Shown: in pieces, positions 12,120-22,914 of the stretch
How positions within the stretch are numbered: position 1 is the stretch's first letter
How the letters are laid out: every line of letters begins with the position of its first letter
DNA from: Pseudocercospora fijiensis CIRAD86
Taxonomy: Eukaryota; Ascomycota; Dothideomycetes; Mycosphaerellales; Mycosphaerellaceae
Direction of reading: 5' to 3'
Assembly (NCBI RefSeq): GCF_000340215.1
Contig: NW_006921538.1
Location: 4,600,320 to 4,664,319, forward strand
DNA: 64,000 nt
Position numbers and translations under genes: made by a program
The notes under the pieces: model-generated
What the model was told of the DNA's origin: nothing
The model's database searches: none
What the model saw: the letters and a program-made list of their open reading frames with translations, nothing else

Positions 12120-12450
12120 CGAGTTAGGATTATCGGAAGTAGAGAAGTATTAGAAAGAACTATAAGGGCAAAAGTAATAAGGGAGTAAAACATAGCAAAC
12201 TATTATAGAGTAAACTATATAAGAGTAAGACATTATAGAGTAAACTATAAGATTTAAGTTAGAGATGCGGTTTGTATTCGAGTTCGAGTTTAAGGCGAAA
12301 TTAGAGATAAAGTTTGAGTTTAGATTAGGGGTTAGATTAAAGTTTGAGACAACGTTTAGGTTCAAGTTTAAGTTTAAGTTTAAGTTTGAGTTTAAGTTTG
12401 AGTTTGAGTTTAAGTACTATAGGGCACTTTAGGGTTAGAGTTAGGCGTAT
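12120..12450. repeat. Degenerate hexamer tract with telomere-like units
   Basis: From about 12,250 the plus strand is built of degenerate 6-bp units such as AAGTTT and GAGTTT. Between 12,328 and 12,345 it contains TTTAGATTAGGGGTTAG, and at 12,429-12,447 TTTAGGGTTAGAGTTAGG, both close to the fungal telomere repeat TTAGGG. This could be a decayed interstitial telomere tract or an unrelated hexamer satellite. It also leaves a spurious Asn/Ser-rich open frame on the minus strand. Confidence 0.5.
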
Positions 12451-12473
12451 AGCGGGTATATAGTAGGGCGCCG

Positions 12474-13165
12474 GCGTCGGGCTAATTAGCTATAACTAGC
12501 GATACGGCAAGGGCCGCGGGCTAATTAGCTATAACTAGCGATAGGAACGCTCGCCCTCGCGCGCGATATCGACGAGCCCTATTTACTATTTATCGCCTCC
12601 CTTATAGAACTATTCTCTATTTATTCGATATTATAATATCGAAGGTATAAAAGAATATATTCTCGCGCCTAATCGTAGGCCGCCTACGTATATTACGAGC
12701 TAAATAAGAAGGCGGTCGCATTCTAAGTCGTATCTCGACTACGCCCGCGTTAGGCTAATTAGCTATAACTAGCGATATAGTAAGGGCCGCGGGCTAATTA
12801 GTTATAACTAGCGATAGGAACGCTCGCCCTCGCGCGCGACGTCGACGAGCCCTATTTACTATTTATCGCCTCCCTTATAGAACTATTCTCTATTTATTCG
12901 ATATTATAATATCGAAGGTATAAAAGAATATATTCTCGCGCCTACTCGTAGGCCGCCTACGTGTATTACGAGCTAAATAAGAAGGCGGTCGCATTCTTAG
13001 TCGTATCTCGACTGCGCCCGCGTCGGGCTAATTAGCTATAACTAGCGATATAGTAAGGGCCGCGGGCTAATTAGCTATAACTAGCGATAGGAACGCTCGC
13101 CCTCGTACGCGACGTCGACGAGCTCTATTTACTATTTATCGCCTCCCTTATAGAACTATTCTCTT
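12474..13165 (+). repeat. 272-bp tandem repeat, two full copies and one broken copy
   Basis: The landmark GGGCCGCGGG occurs at 12,511, 12,784 and 13,056, giving a 272-273 bp period. Each unit carries two copies of GCTAATTAGCTATAACTAGC and a perfect 20-bp palindrome TTCGATATTATAATATCGAA. The third copy is interrupted after CTTATAGAACTATTCTC by the SF1 helicase fragment, and its end (CATTCTAAGTCGTATCTCGA) resumes at about 14,240. Confidence 0.85.
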
Positions 13166-14165
13166 AGAGTACTCTCTACAAGCTATACCGCGAAGATACT
13201 CTCCGCGGCCTTCGCGAAGTAGTCTTAATAACTCGCTATACTCTATATACCGCTAAGGACGCATTTAATAGCAAAGTCGGTATCTATACTAAGGTTAGTC
13301 TCGCCTTTACCCCTTTAACGCGCCGCCCGTTATATACTAACCTAAGTAGGTTTATATCTACGGCGCGACTTTGTCTATACGTAGCTTCGCCGTCTACGTT
13401 ACTTTTAGTCTCCTCTATACTAGTAAGAAAGTTCTATAGGAATAGTTAAAGCGCCTTATCGCCGGCAGCTTAGTCGTTCTTATACTAATAAATAACAAGT
13501 TCGTATCTCGCGCTATTATCGCTACTATTGCCGCTCGACTACTAGAGGGACTTTAGTAGAATCTACCTAAGCCTAATCTCGCCTTTGCCTATCCCGAGGA
13601 GTTAGAGCTAGATCCTACTATAGAATATCTTATAGTAGAGGACCGTAGCGGACTTTTCGAAGCTAATCGGTATACCTTGCTTAGCCTTTAGCGTATAATA
13701 CGCGAGGGTTTCCCCTTATTAGAGCACCTCGTTAGTATATAGCCTTACATTTCGGCGCCTAAGTATATTAAAGCATAGCCGAAGCGAGATCTAAGCTCTA
13801 TTCTAGTTAATAACTCTAACGAGAGCTTCGAGAATATTAATATAGTTAAGCACTAGCCTTCTAAGCCTAATAGTGCTCTAGACGCCTCCTAACTAGAAGC
13901 GCTCCGTCGTATTCTAACGGCGCGTCTTGCTATTATTTAAGGCCTACCCGGTACTAGCAAGACCTATATCTCTATATAAGCTATTAAAGTAATACTCGAG
14001 AACTAGAATAAGGGAGATCTACTAATAATTATCGCTTATTAGACTAACTACGCTATCGACTAGTTTTTACGTTATATCGCTATATTCGAGGAAGAATTTG
14101 TACGTCTCGGTAGTCGTAGCAAGGATAAGGATATCGTTAAGCCGCTTCGTTAGAATGCGACGAAG
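13166..14165 (+). pseudogene. Truncated ZNFX1/Hrr1-like SF1 helicase fragment
   Basis: Degraded piece of a UPF1-like superfamily 1 RNA helicase. The frame shows a pre-helicase domain (EDRSGLFEANRYTLLSL near 13,641), then LEALRRILTARLAII, motif I GLPGTSKTYIS at about 13,942-13,972 (family form GPPGTGKTY) and AY-TNYAID-FLRYIA near 14,034, ending with FVRLGSRSKDKDIVKP. That order and the wording around motif I are typical of fungal ZNFX1-type helicases related to fission yeast Hrr1, which acts with RNA-directed RNA polymerase in RNAi-dependent heterochromatin. GTGKT has become GTSKT by a TpG-to-TpA change. Everything downstream of motif Ia is missing, and both ends lie inside the third 272-bp repeat. 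It is therefore a transposed or captured fragment, not a whole gene. Confidence 0.7.
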
Positions 14166-14340
14166 CGCTTCTAGTTAGTAAGCCGCTTTACTAGGATACG
14201 ACGAAGCGCTTAAGAAACATTAAAGCAAGAAGGCGTTTGTATTCTAAGTCGTATCTCGACCGCGCCCGCGTTTAGCTAATTAGCTATAACTAGCGATACG
14301 GCCCTCGCTTTGTTAGAACGCGACGGAGCGCTTCCGGTTA
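14140..14340. repeat. Family C palindromes (three copies) and repeat remnant
   Basis: CGCTTCGTTAGAATGCGACG with a return arm GAAGCG occurs at about 14,146-14,170, in variant form at about 14,183-14,206, and again at about 14,310-14,332. Between the second and third lies the tail of the 272-bp repeat, including GCTAATTAGCTATAACTAGC. These short inverted repeats bracket the end of the helicase fragment. Confidence 0.55.
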
Positions 14341-15026
14341 AGAAATATACGGGGTACGTATTCCCCTACCCCTTACTCTCCGGTTCCGTAAGTAGGGATT
14401 TACCTGTCTTCTTAGCTATACTTTTAGTCTTATATTAAGTATACGAGGTACCCTTTCCCGAAATCTAGCTAACCTGTCTGCCCGATATTAATTAAACATT
14501 ATTAGAACCTAGCTAACTATCTAATTAAATAGCCTTCCTTCGCTATTACGGAAGGCTACTACGAACCTTACCCTATATCTTGTATTACTCCGCCTGTCGC
14601 CTAGCAAGGACTTTTACCTTTAATAATAGACCTACCTATAATACTCTTTAGGTTTACTTATCCTACGGTCCGATAGAGGAACAACTTAAAACTTTTAGTA
14701 CGCACCTAAAACGCCTAGTTTTAGGTACGCACCTAAAGTTTTAAGTTGTTTATAGTGTCCTTTAATTGCTAGACTTTAGGTTTTGCAACGTCTACGGGAA
14801 GGCCGTAGGCAGTATACGAACCTGCTTATACGTACTGCTTTATACGCAAAATATACTACGCTACTATTCCTTGCTCTTTTATATACAAAATGCATCGCTA
14901 GAAAGGGGTAGCCCTTTCTAGTATTAGTAGTTTCCGCGAGATAGAACTACTACCTCCTCGAATTCTATACTTATTAGCGCGGCTTATATATAAGCTTTGC
15001 CCTCCGCTATTAACGGAATTAATACG
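14341..15026. other. Spacer with one family B double palindrome
   Basis: No recognised gene. At 14,690-14,750 there is a double inverted structure: AACTTAAAACTTTTAGTACG through a centre to GGTACGCACCTAAAGTTTTA. This is the family B motif otherwise found in the introns of SNF2 pseudogene 2. The outer arms extend to AACTTAAAAC and its inverse, longer than in other copies. Confidence 0.5.
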
Positions 15027-15313
15027 ATGCTGCCTAAAGGATAGCGCAAGCTACTCGGTACTAAAGAGGAAGAGCGGAAGAAGAAGGCCGAACGTACCGT
15101 AAGGAAGTTAGCGAGTACGGCTCTACGACGAGCCTAGAAGAAAGTATAGTAAGCCGAGCAAGACCTAGGCGTAGCATCTTCTTCGTCTACGCTGCTACTA
15201 TATCTAGCCGCTATATCGTCTACCTCCTCGGCTACCTAACCTATCCCCTATATTAACCCTCTGCTTCGTAGCTAAATAGGCGTAGTAGGTAGTTAAACAC
15301 TCTAGAGTTAGTA

Positions 15314-15321
15314 CTATTCGG
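15314..15321. repeat. Left target-site duplication of the hAT element
   Basis: CTATTCGG, identical to the copy at the right end. Confidence 0.9.
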
Positions 15322-15341
15322 TAGACCCCGTAGTAGTTCGG

Positions 15342-15753
15342 GTTAGTTTAGTTTGGTTTGCTAAGCCGAAACTCTAGTTTCGTTTAGGTTAGTTTGCTAA
15401 GCAACTATATAAGTAGCTAGTTCGAACTATATAATTTATCGGTTTTTAAGAAGTGTACGAATGTATACGTAGCTTTAAGCAAGCCCTTTGTAAGACTTAG
15501 CAGTGTAGCCGGCAGCGTAGCCGGCATTTTTAGTCCTTAGTACTTATAGAATTTTCGAATCCTACTTAGGCTACGTAGTTATATAAAGGTACTTATATAA
15601 CCTTAAATCTATAGACAATCAGCTAAGGGCACTAACTAATCAAAAGCATACATATATATATATAAGGCATTATAGTTTAGTTCGGAAACTGTACTCCTTA
15701 GGTATGAATTTCATCCTTTCGTTTACGGTTCAATTCCCTAACTGCTTAGTAGA
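15342..15753. other. hAT left subterminal region
   Basis: It contains repeated AGTTTAG/GTTAGTTT motifs, partly mirrored in the right subterminal region (24,780-24,878), and a GTAGCCGGCAGCGTAGCCGG pair near 15,505-15,530. Subterminal repeats of this kind are typical transposase-binding areas in hAT elements; binding is inferred. Confidence 0.45.
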
Positions 15754-16293
15754 ATGTCTTTATCTAGATCTAGGCAGAACTTATCGATTTCCCTAGAAGT
15801 CCTCCTCCTTAAGAAGTTTATATACTTTCCTACCGAACTATTCGACAATATTAAGTACTAGGATAGCTCCTCCCTCGGTATCGGTATAGTATATAAAAGA
15901 GCTATAAGGCAGCTCTATAGAACGTTCTACTAGTTACTCGCTATACTAAGGCCGAATGCTAGTTCGTTCCTTAGAACTCTTAGTTATTTAGGAGATATAA
16001 AGGGTAGGGCAGGTAGTGACTTCGTATTATATAAGGAGGTAGAGGCTGCTATAGAAGAGGCCTTCAACCTATAGAAGATAGTAAAAGATATAGAGGCAGC
16101 TGCAGGTCTAGGTACCTAGTTGAATTTTTAGTAGATAGAGTATAAGGATATTTAGAGGGAGTATTAGGTAGAGTTGCGAAGGCAGGTGTATAATATGCTC
16201 TAGAAAACAGGGATAGTGCCTATAACTATAACTATTAGGCTCTTTAACCTTCCTTATTTTTCCCTATTTTCTTTTTATAAAAATCTAAACTAA
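15754..16293 (+). pseudogene. hAT cargo gene 1, unknown (~180 codons)
   Basis: ATG at 15,754 opens MSLSRSRQNLSISLEVLLL, and the frame runs to TAA at 16,291. The in-frame stops I found inside are TAG, as expected if CAG or TGG codons were hit by RIP. The product would be mostly helical and charged (YKEVEAAIEEAFNL; KDIEAAAGLG), without a transmembrane segment or a motif I recognise. It is the first gene inside the hAT left end, transcribed inward. GCCGGC repeats flank it on both sides (about 15,505 and 16,340-16,395). Function unknown. Confidence 0.55.
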
Positions 16294-16559
16294 TACAAAT
16301 TAACCGGAATGTCTATCTTCTTTTAGTTCTTTGAAAAACCTAGCAGCGTAGCTAGTAGCGTAGCCGGTAGCGTAGCCGGCAGCGTGGCCGGCCTTTTTAC
16401 TCCTTAGTACTAACGGGATTTTGGGAGACTTCTATTCCGTACGGCTAATAAAGTATACTATACTATGTATATATGCTTAGAGAGTATTTAGAGCGCGGTA
16501 TGCAGCGCCGTATAATAGCGGCTTATTTCGTATATAGAAAAGCTTACAGATAACACTAC

Positions 16560-16940
16560 GAACATCCTTTCTACTAGAACATCTATCCTACCTAGCACCG
16601 TCTCGAATGTAGACATTCTAGCCTTTTAGAATCTAATCGAGTACTTTGAAATCCTTGTCTATAATCGTTATACGCTTCGCGTAGATAGCTATAAGGTTAA
16701 CCGCTAAAATAGTATTAGTATAGTCCGAAAAGAGGTAGAAGAGAAATATACATTCGAAGATACGAACTAGGTAGGCTTCTATAGCCTCTTAAAGGGCGCC
16801 TATCGCGGAGGCTTAGAAGCGAAGGTCCGTTCTATAATCCTAGGCAATTTCGCGAACAAGTCGTTAGAAAGGAGCTTTACGGATTAGGAGCTAAGAACTC
16901 TTCTAATACTACCGAATCTTACGGAGGGCTACGGCTAAAG
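16560..16940 (+). pseudogene. hAT cargo gene 2, unknown (~125 codons)
   Basis: The frame reads VEEKYTFEDTN-VGFYSLL, then KGAYRGGLEAKVRSIILGNF, ANKSLERSFTD-ELRTLL and LPNLTEGYG before stopping near 16,938. The block resembling SLExSxxDQxL recurs in cargo gene 4 near 18,776-18,812, so the two are probably paralogues. No known domain was identified. A run of GCCGGCTACGCT repeats lies directly downstream at 16,971-17,005. Confidence 0.45.
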
Positions 16941-17023
16941 AAGGATTAGTAAAAAGATAGTAAGAATGCCGGCTACGCTGCCGGCTACGCTGCCGGCTAC
17001 AAATAGGACTTACTTCCTAGGCG

Positions 17024-17283
17024 CTATCGACGCTTCGTACGATTGCTACTAGTAGTAGAAGCGCTAGTTGTCGTCTTGCGTAGAGCCTTGCCCGCCGTTG
17101 TCTTACGCGGAGCCTTACTCGCGACGCCCTTTCTAGTACCGGAGCTAGCGGCAGTAGTAGCAGCCCTCTTACGTTAATATACTATGCTCGTTCTACTATT
17201 TCCGGTCTTGTTACGACCCGTAGAAGCACTAGGTCCCTTCTTACGAGGCGTCGTAACTTAGTTAAGTAGACTCGCTATTATAA
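17024..17283 (-). pseudogene. hAT cargo gene 3, small Lys/Arg-rich protein
   Basis: Reading the minus strand from an ATA (former ATG) near 17,283 gives a product of about 85 residues beginning ASLLN-VTTPRKKGPSAS and ending in a true-looking stop after SNRTKRR at about 17,024. It is very basic and contains SKAPRKTTAGKALRK, loosely reminiscent of a histone H3 tail. It has only two or three stops. It could be a DNA-binding accessory protein of the element. The H3 likeness may be chance in a low-complexity basic sequence. Confidence 0.45.
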
Positions 17284-17789
17284 AAGTCGTCGAATTAAGG
17301 AAAAAAGTGCGTTACGAAGGTATACGAAGGCGCGCGCGGAGCGAGGGTATTGCGGAGATAGTAGATATAGAGCGTAGAGGTATAGGTATCGATACGAAGG
17401 TTGAATATAGCGGTAGTATCGCGGTGTCGCTAGGCAATAGAGTAAGCTTCGCGCAAGCCTATATTATAGTAACGTTAGAGCAAGGAAAGAAGGCAGGCAC
17501 GGCTAAAAAAGGCAGGTATAGCTAAAAAAGGCAGGTACGGGAGACTTTAAAATATAGCCGGCATATATAGCCGGTATAGTAATAGGCGAAAGCCTCCTTT
17601 TAATAAATAGCCGGCGTAATAATAGTATCTTACTATAGGATAGATATTCTTTAGTAATACCTTTACTAGCTATAGTAATCTTATAAGTAACCTAGGCCTA
17701 TTGCTAGTAAATATAAGAAATATTAGGTAGGCTATACTAAACAAGCTAGTTATTTAGTAGGAAAAGGCCTGCTACCGTCTCTATATGCC

Positions 17790-18880
17790 GGCTACGAGTG
17801 CTAGCTATCGCTCTAAATTCAACTCCGCCCTATCTCGGAGGCTAAGGTACCGAGCGGAAACCCTATAGCTTATATTTACTCGGTTGTCGCGGAGCGCTTA
17901 TAGGTAAGGTATTAGAAAAGAGTATAAAAAGTACGAGAAGAGTATCCTAGGATATAGGTCGTAAGTGAATAAGAGTAGTACGCCTAGTTATTTATATAGT
18001 ACGTTACTCTATACGACTAAGAGCCTATATTATCTTATGCTTCGCTTATAAGACCTCGACTCTACTAGTATACTATCGATCTCTTCCTCGGTCGCTAATA
18101 CGCTATCTTAATTCTTCTTCGAGTTGCCGGACTTAGTACGCATCTATAGCTATACAATAGCGCTACGTATTATAGAGAATTTCTCGTTAAAGTTTCTCTC
18201 TCGCAGGCTTGCTATCTGCCTCGTAGTATAGAGGATTAAAGTGCTAATGCTAAAGAATCTCCTTATAGTTAGGATGCTAGGGCTCCTTAGGACCTTTATG
18301 TTTTAGGTCTAAATAGAGACGTATTATAAACGTTCTATCGCCCTTTCGCTTACTACCCGCTAGGTCGCGATATGCGAAGAAACTAATCTAAATATAGCTC
18401 GTCTCTATAATAGCCGGGTAAATATAGAGCGCTAGGTTTCTACTTCGTACCTTAGATTCAGGGACGGCGCGGAGATAAAATTAGAAATGTAGCCGGCACC
18501 TATAGCCGGCAAAAGGATGCGAAAATAGGCCTCCTCCTAGGTTAATCTAACGACTAAATACAATTTCTAACTAATCCGCTATAAACCGACGCCGAATTTT
18601 AGCTAGAAGCTGTATATCTTTATTTTAAAGAGTAACCCGCTTCGTATAGACAGTAAGGAGGTTTAAAAGCTTAAGCTCGGTTACGAGAAATGCCTCCGTA
18701 GCTTCCTAAAGAGTACTAATCGCCTTAGCCGTAAATCGTATACTAGACCGAAAATCTAATGTAATTTCTTAGACGAGTCGCTAGAAGGGAGTCTTAGGGA
18801 TTAAAAGCTCGGTCCCTCTTTTATTTTAGAAAAGCCGGATCTAGCGAAGGGCAATAGTACCTAGTTTGAAGCGCCGCTTC
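17790..18880 (+). pseudogene. hAT cargo gene 4, unknown, two protein-like blocks
   Basis: Block one (about 18,055-18,487) reads through TAG stops as FFELPDLVRIYSYTIALRII, LSRRLAICLVV and CEETNLNIARLYNSRVNIER. Block two (about 18,560-18,880) gives PTPNFS-KLYIFILKSNPL, LKLGYEKCLRSFLKSTN and CNFLDESLEGSLRD. Between them is a GTAGCCGGCACCTATAGCCGG pair. They may be two exons or two genes. The SLEGSLRDQKL segment matches cargo gene 2. The 3' end meets the convergent minus-strand cargo gene 5. Confidence 0.4.
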
Positions 18881-19212
18881 TTTGTCGTCGAGTCCTGCCT
18901 TGTTCCCTTTCTTTTAATAGAAAGATAACTTTTCTTCGCGATAGTCTTCGTCCGTCTACTCTTTTTAGCCTTCTCCTATCTATCTATAGCCTTCTTATTT
19001 TTCGGTACTGTTTTCCGAGGAACCCCCTTCCTTCGTATATACTACGGAGAGCCTTACTCTTCCGATATCTCGTTCTCGCTACGGTCTCCCTATACTTAGC
19101 TTGCTTTACCCTTGCCCTTTAGCCTCTAAAGATATTTATCTGCGCGTTTAGGCGACGAGGGTATATCGGTAGGACCTAGAAAATTAATAAGCATATAATC
19201 GTAAGGAGACAT
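18832..19212 (-). pseudogene. hAT cargo gene 5, small basic protein
   Basis: ATG on the minus strand at 19,212 opens MSPYDYMLINFLGPTDIPSS, followed by KRADKYL-RLKGKGKAS, RRKGVPRKTVPKNKKAIDR and KKSRRTKTIAKKSYLSIKRK, ending near 18,832. There are several bipartite nuclear-localisation-like clusters. Length is about 125 codons. It faces cargo gene 4. Like cargo gene 3 it is a short, strongly basic product, so a DNA-binding role in the element is possible but unproven. Confidence 0.45.
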
Positions 19213-19554
19213 TAATGCTTCTTACCTTCTAGAACAAATAGTCTTCTATTAAACCGCCTTATTAGGTTATCGTTAGATTCGAATAAAGGATAGTAGCTTA
19301 AGGAAGGGGAGGTAGCCGGCTTAGGAAGGCCCGAAGAGCCGAATCCTTAAGGTATGTTTGTCTTTAAGAATATAGGGAAAGGGAAGAAGGAGAGGAAGAG
19401 CGAATAGAGAATTAGAAATAGTCTATAGGTAAGCGGGGTCGGTTGCTATAGCAACTAGTCTATTTGGGTCCTAGGAATTCGAAACACATTTCGGACATAT
19501 GCCGGCTATATACGCCGGCTATATTACCTTATACGTAAACGCTTCGTCTCCTTA

Positions 19555-21890
19555 AAGCTGCTCTAAGCCTATATACGTTTCCGCTTCTCGACCTAGTATC
19601 GCCTTCTACCTCCGCCCTCCTCCTCTTCGTTATCGCTAATTAGGGTTTCGCTTAGACTAAATTTCGTATTCTCTTCGCGCTCCTAGGTTTCCTCGATCTT
19701 AAGGTTTTCTAATTCCTCGATTAACTCCTTTAGTATAATCTTTAGTAACCTACCTTAGCGATTCTAGTAGAGGAGATAGTATCGGAATACTATAATAGAT
19801 TCGAAGGTAGTAGACGAGTATATTCGATTAAAGCGGCCCTAGTAACGAGCGATACTAAAAGACCTCTTATAGCCTATGCCTACGCTCGGGATAGCGAGGA
19901 CGTCCCGAGCGACCGACGCTATCGTTAGAAACTTAGGCTCTAACCGCTGCTATATAGCGAGAATATCGTCTCCGAATTCGTCTAGAAGACCGGTAAGATC
20001 TAGAGATTATTAGCCCTCTTTCCGAGCCTACGGGTTTGTACTTACTCGCGCGCCGATAGAGATCGAACTCTTCTTTATTTACTTTAGTAGTTGCTTCCTC
20101 TTCTGCCTCTACTTCCTACCTACGAAATAGGTATAATATCGGAGCCTTCTAAACCTTCTTTTTCTTTATAGGAGCTGTATTTAGACTAGTTTCTTTCCGA
20201 CGCTTATAGAACATCTTTTCTAGAACAGTCTAGTAATGCTTCGGCTATACCTCGTCCGCCTTCTATTTCGGCCTCTACTAGTATATATCCTTTTCTACCG
20301 GATTAAGCAAGCACGCAACGCTATAGATATCCCCGAACGAGTTAAAGGTAGCACTGTAATATTTATGCAACTTAGTATAGGAGGTGTCTATAGCTTTCGT
20401 TATAGCTACTTTCTAGGGAACGCTCTTCTTAGCTAGCTTAGCTGCGGTTTCCTCGAGCTCGTTAAAGAGCTAGTTATAGTACGCAAAGACAAGGTAGATC
20501 GTCGGTCCTCGGGTTCTTCTAATCGTAGCAGTAACCTTCGCGTAATGCTTACTAATATCGACGAGATACTCTGCTTAGCGCTATTCGGCGGCGGTAAGGC
20601 CGAGCTACTTAATACCCTTAGAACTCTAATAGATCTCGAGAGCGGTACGTAAAGTACATCCCCTCGTAACTATATAGAAAGTCGAATCGAACCGGGTCTT
20701 AACGTCTTAGGTAAAACGGAGTAGGCGCTAAGGAGGCCGCTTTTGCTATCGCTTATTCTATGCGATATTCTAGGTATCGGTTTTAGGGCGCTCGATTAGG
20801 TTCTTTTAAATAGCCTCGAATCGGTTATATCTCTATAAGCTCGAGTTCGTATATATTGCTAGACGACGAAGCTAGAGAAAAAGAGTTAGAACTATACTAG
20901 GTTGCTAGCTATAGGTACCGGCTACGGACAAAAGTTATACCTTATACAAAACGAGAGCGAGGCTCTCTACCTTATCCCGTCTTATTACTATAATAAGTTT
21001 CTCGACTTTCGACTTTGCTTTATCCTTATCTAGGATCTTCTGTTAGTCGTCGTTTAATAGTGCAATTTTAAGCGTCTTAAAGAGGGCTCGGATCGCGATT
21101 TGAACTATATAAGCGAGGTAGGGAAACTTCTATAGGGATGCAACTAGTAACGACGTCGGCTCCGATTCGTTAGGGCTAGGGCTATTAATAGGCTCCTCTT
21201 TATCGTTATTATCGTACGTATTGTCGTGCGTATCCGGAATTATAGCGAGCTTAATATTCGGAAGATTAAGCTAGATTGTAGACCTTGTAATCTCCTCTAC
21301 GTACTCGACCCTATCGATACAATTAGTGATTTTAAAGATATATACGAGTGAATTGTATATACAATGCCTTATACAATGTTCGATTATTACTAGCGTTGTC
21401 CGTAGTAATCGAGATTAGTTTCGTTATTACGCTAACCCTGTCTATTACCGTATAGACAAGCTTCGTTATATCCTTACTAGTATAGGAACCTAGAATTTTA
21501 GGGAATCCGATTATAAGTTCCTAGAGTTTCTAATCCGAATTAATAAAGTATAGTATAATCGAGAGGAAGGAGGCTCTTATAGTCCGGCTTAACTAGCTAT
21601 CGATAGTAATAGCTACTCGGCGAGTATTACGGAGGATCTCCCGAATGTCGTCTAACGTAGCCTCTTTATTCTTTTCGAATATAATACGCTAGGTTGTCGC
21701 GCCGAGAAATAGGGGAGGGTAGTTTATAAGATATAGGTATGTCTTCTATATAGACTCCCTTTCGTAGAAGTCTTCCGGAAGACCGTTTGTAGCTAGCATT
21801 TCGTTTGCTAGTTGCTTGAAGTCTTCGGGGGAGAAATCGGTAGCCTTCAATCCTAGAGCTTCCTTAAGCGTAGCCTATAATAATTAGCTA
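19555..21890 (-). pseudogene. hAT family transposase
   Basis: RNase-H-fold transposase that would cut and join the element ends in the nucleus. On the minus strand the frame shows LGLKATDFSPEDFK, FLGATT-RIIFEKNKEATLD, then the first catalytic region RRVAITIDS (Asp codon at about 21,599-21,601). It continues with ELIIGFPKILGSYTSKDI and the second catalytic region ISITTDNASNN (Asp at 21,398-21,400). The C-terminal hAT dimerisation domain is clear at about 19,770-19,930 (SVARDVLAIPSVGIGYKRSF and FRYYLLY), followed by an acidic tail. These motifs match the hAT superfamily closely. TAG stops interrupt the frame, including at the Trp normally following TIDS. The transposase is central in the element, and its N-terminal BED finger was not seen. 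Confidence 0.85.
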
Positions 21891-21904
21891 GACCTCTACG
21901 GTTG

Positions 21905-21990
21905 ATTTAAGTAGCCGGAATCTATAGCCGGAATCTATAGCCGGTAGCTATAGCCGGCAGCTATAGCCGGCAGCTATAGCCGGCATTTTA
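21905..21990. repeat. 13-bp GCCGGC repeat, six units
   Basis: TATAGCCGGCAGC and variants are repeated head to tail with a 13-bp period between the hAT transposase and the next minus-strand gene. Shorter 12- to 14-bp versions occur at about 15,505, 16,340-16,395, 16,971-17,005, 17,545-17,600, 18,485-18,510, 19,495-19,515, 23,348-23,378, 23,905-23,970, 24,565-24,590 and 24,712-24,738. All are inside the hAT element and mostly lie between genes. Confidence 0.75.
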
Positions 21991-21991
21991 G

Positions 21992-22700
21992 AAGACGTAC
22001 CTCTTTCTAGAACCCTATATCTATATTAACTCTCCTCTCTCCTTAAGATTCCCGATACCGTTTAGAATAGAGATAGTTCGTAGGCGATAAGTTCCTATCC
22101 CCTAGTTTCGGGTGTTTTAAGATTAAACTATAGAAGTTGCAGACAATTACTAGTTAACCTTTAAGTCGAGAAGTCGTATAACGGTACAATGCCCCCTCTA
22201 TAAAGAACTTCTAGAATGTGTCCGTTCGCTCCTTACTCCCCTATCGTATCGAGTACTTCCGGAGTTTATACTCCTTCGAACGTAAGTATAAAGGGAACTA
22301 TATCTTATAGACCTATTAATTAAACTGCTCTATATACTCGGGTTTCTAAAGATACGCCTAGCTAGCCTTTTCGAAGATTTCCGGGTTAATACTCGATGTT
22401 CTTATATCTCCGAACAACCTTCTACTTAGACTCCGTAAAGGTAAGGACTAGAAAGTAGTACCCTATAATAAATTCCTACTACTAGGATTCGGAGAGGATA
22501 AATCTAGCCCTAATCGTCGTCTAGGACTCGATAGGCTCGAAGGTAAGTATACGACCTCCTCTCGACGTTGTCGCAATCTCGCTCGTATACTAGACTGTTT
22601 CGACTGTCGTCTCGTTATTACCCTTCCTAGTATAGCGCCTAGTATATATACAATGTCGGTCGGTATGTTTTAAGGTTTCGTACGGTAAGGTAAGGACTTA
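21992..22700 (-). pseudogene. hAT cargo gene 6, unknown (~230 codons)
   Basis: The minus-strand frame carries TSEIATTSRGGRILTFEPIE, FIIGYYFLVLTFTESK, DIVPFILTFEGV, GANGHILEVLYRGGIVPLYD and LKTPETRG-ELIAYELSLF. It ends at the GCCGGC repeat that separates it from the transposase. No family was recognised. The position directly upstream of the transposase in the same orientation means it could be an N-terminal exon of the transposase, but I see no BED finger or other hAT N-terminal feature in it. Confidence 0.4.
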
Positions 22701-22914
22701 GGAGTAGTAGATGTGTACTAGTAGCTATAGGGAAACACCCTTTCTTTTATAGCATCGTATCGTTAGGAACAGCTAGGCAGTAAATAGATAGCTACCTTTT
22801 TTTTGTTTCCTAGCTACCTAACTACTAGATTTTTTTTCCTAGCTACCCTAGCTAGCCTAACTACTAGAATTTCTTTCCTAGCTACCCTAACTACCTGAAT
22901 TTTGCCTTCTATAC
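22701..22914. other. Spacer in the hAT element with duplicated CTAGCTACC motifs
   Basis: Between 22,790 and 22,905 the plus strand repeats CCTAGCTACCTAACTACTAG and T-rich runs (TTTTTTTTGTTTCC, GATTTTTTTTCC). No protein-like frame. Confidence 0.4.

Noticed and set aside
12150..12365. Asn/Ser-rich open frame on the minus strand
   Set aside because: It is the translation of degenerate hexamers; no start context or similarity.
17307..17525. Plus-strand open frame with a surviving low stop density
   Set aside because: It lies upstream of and opposite to the small basic gene on the minus strand, runs into simple GGCAGG repeats and shows no domain.
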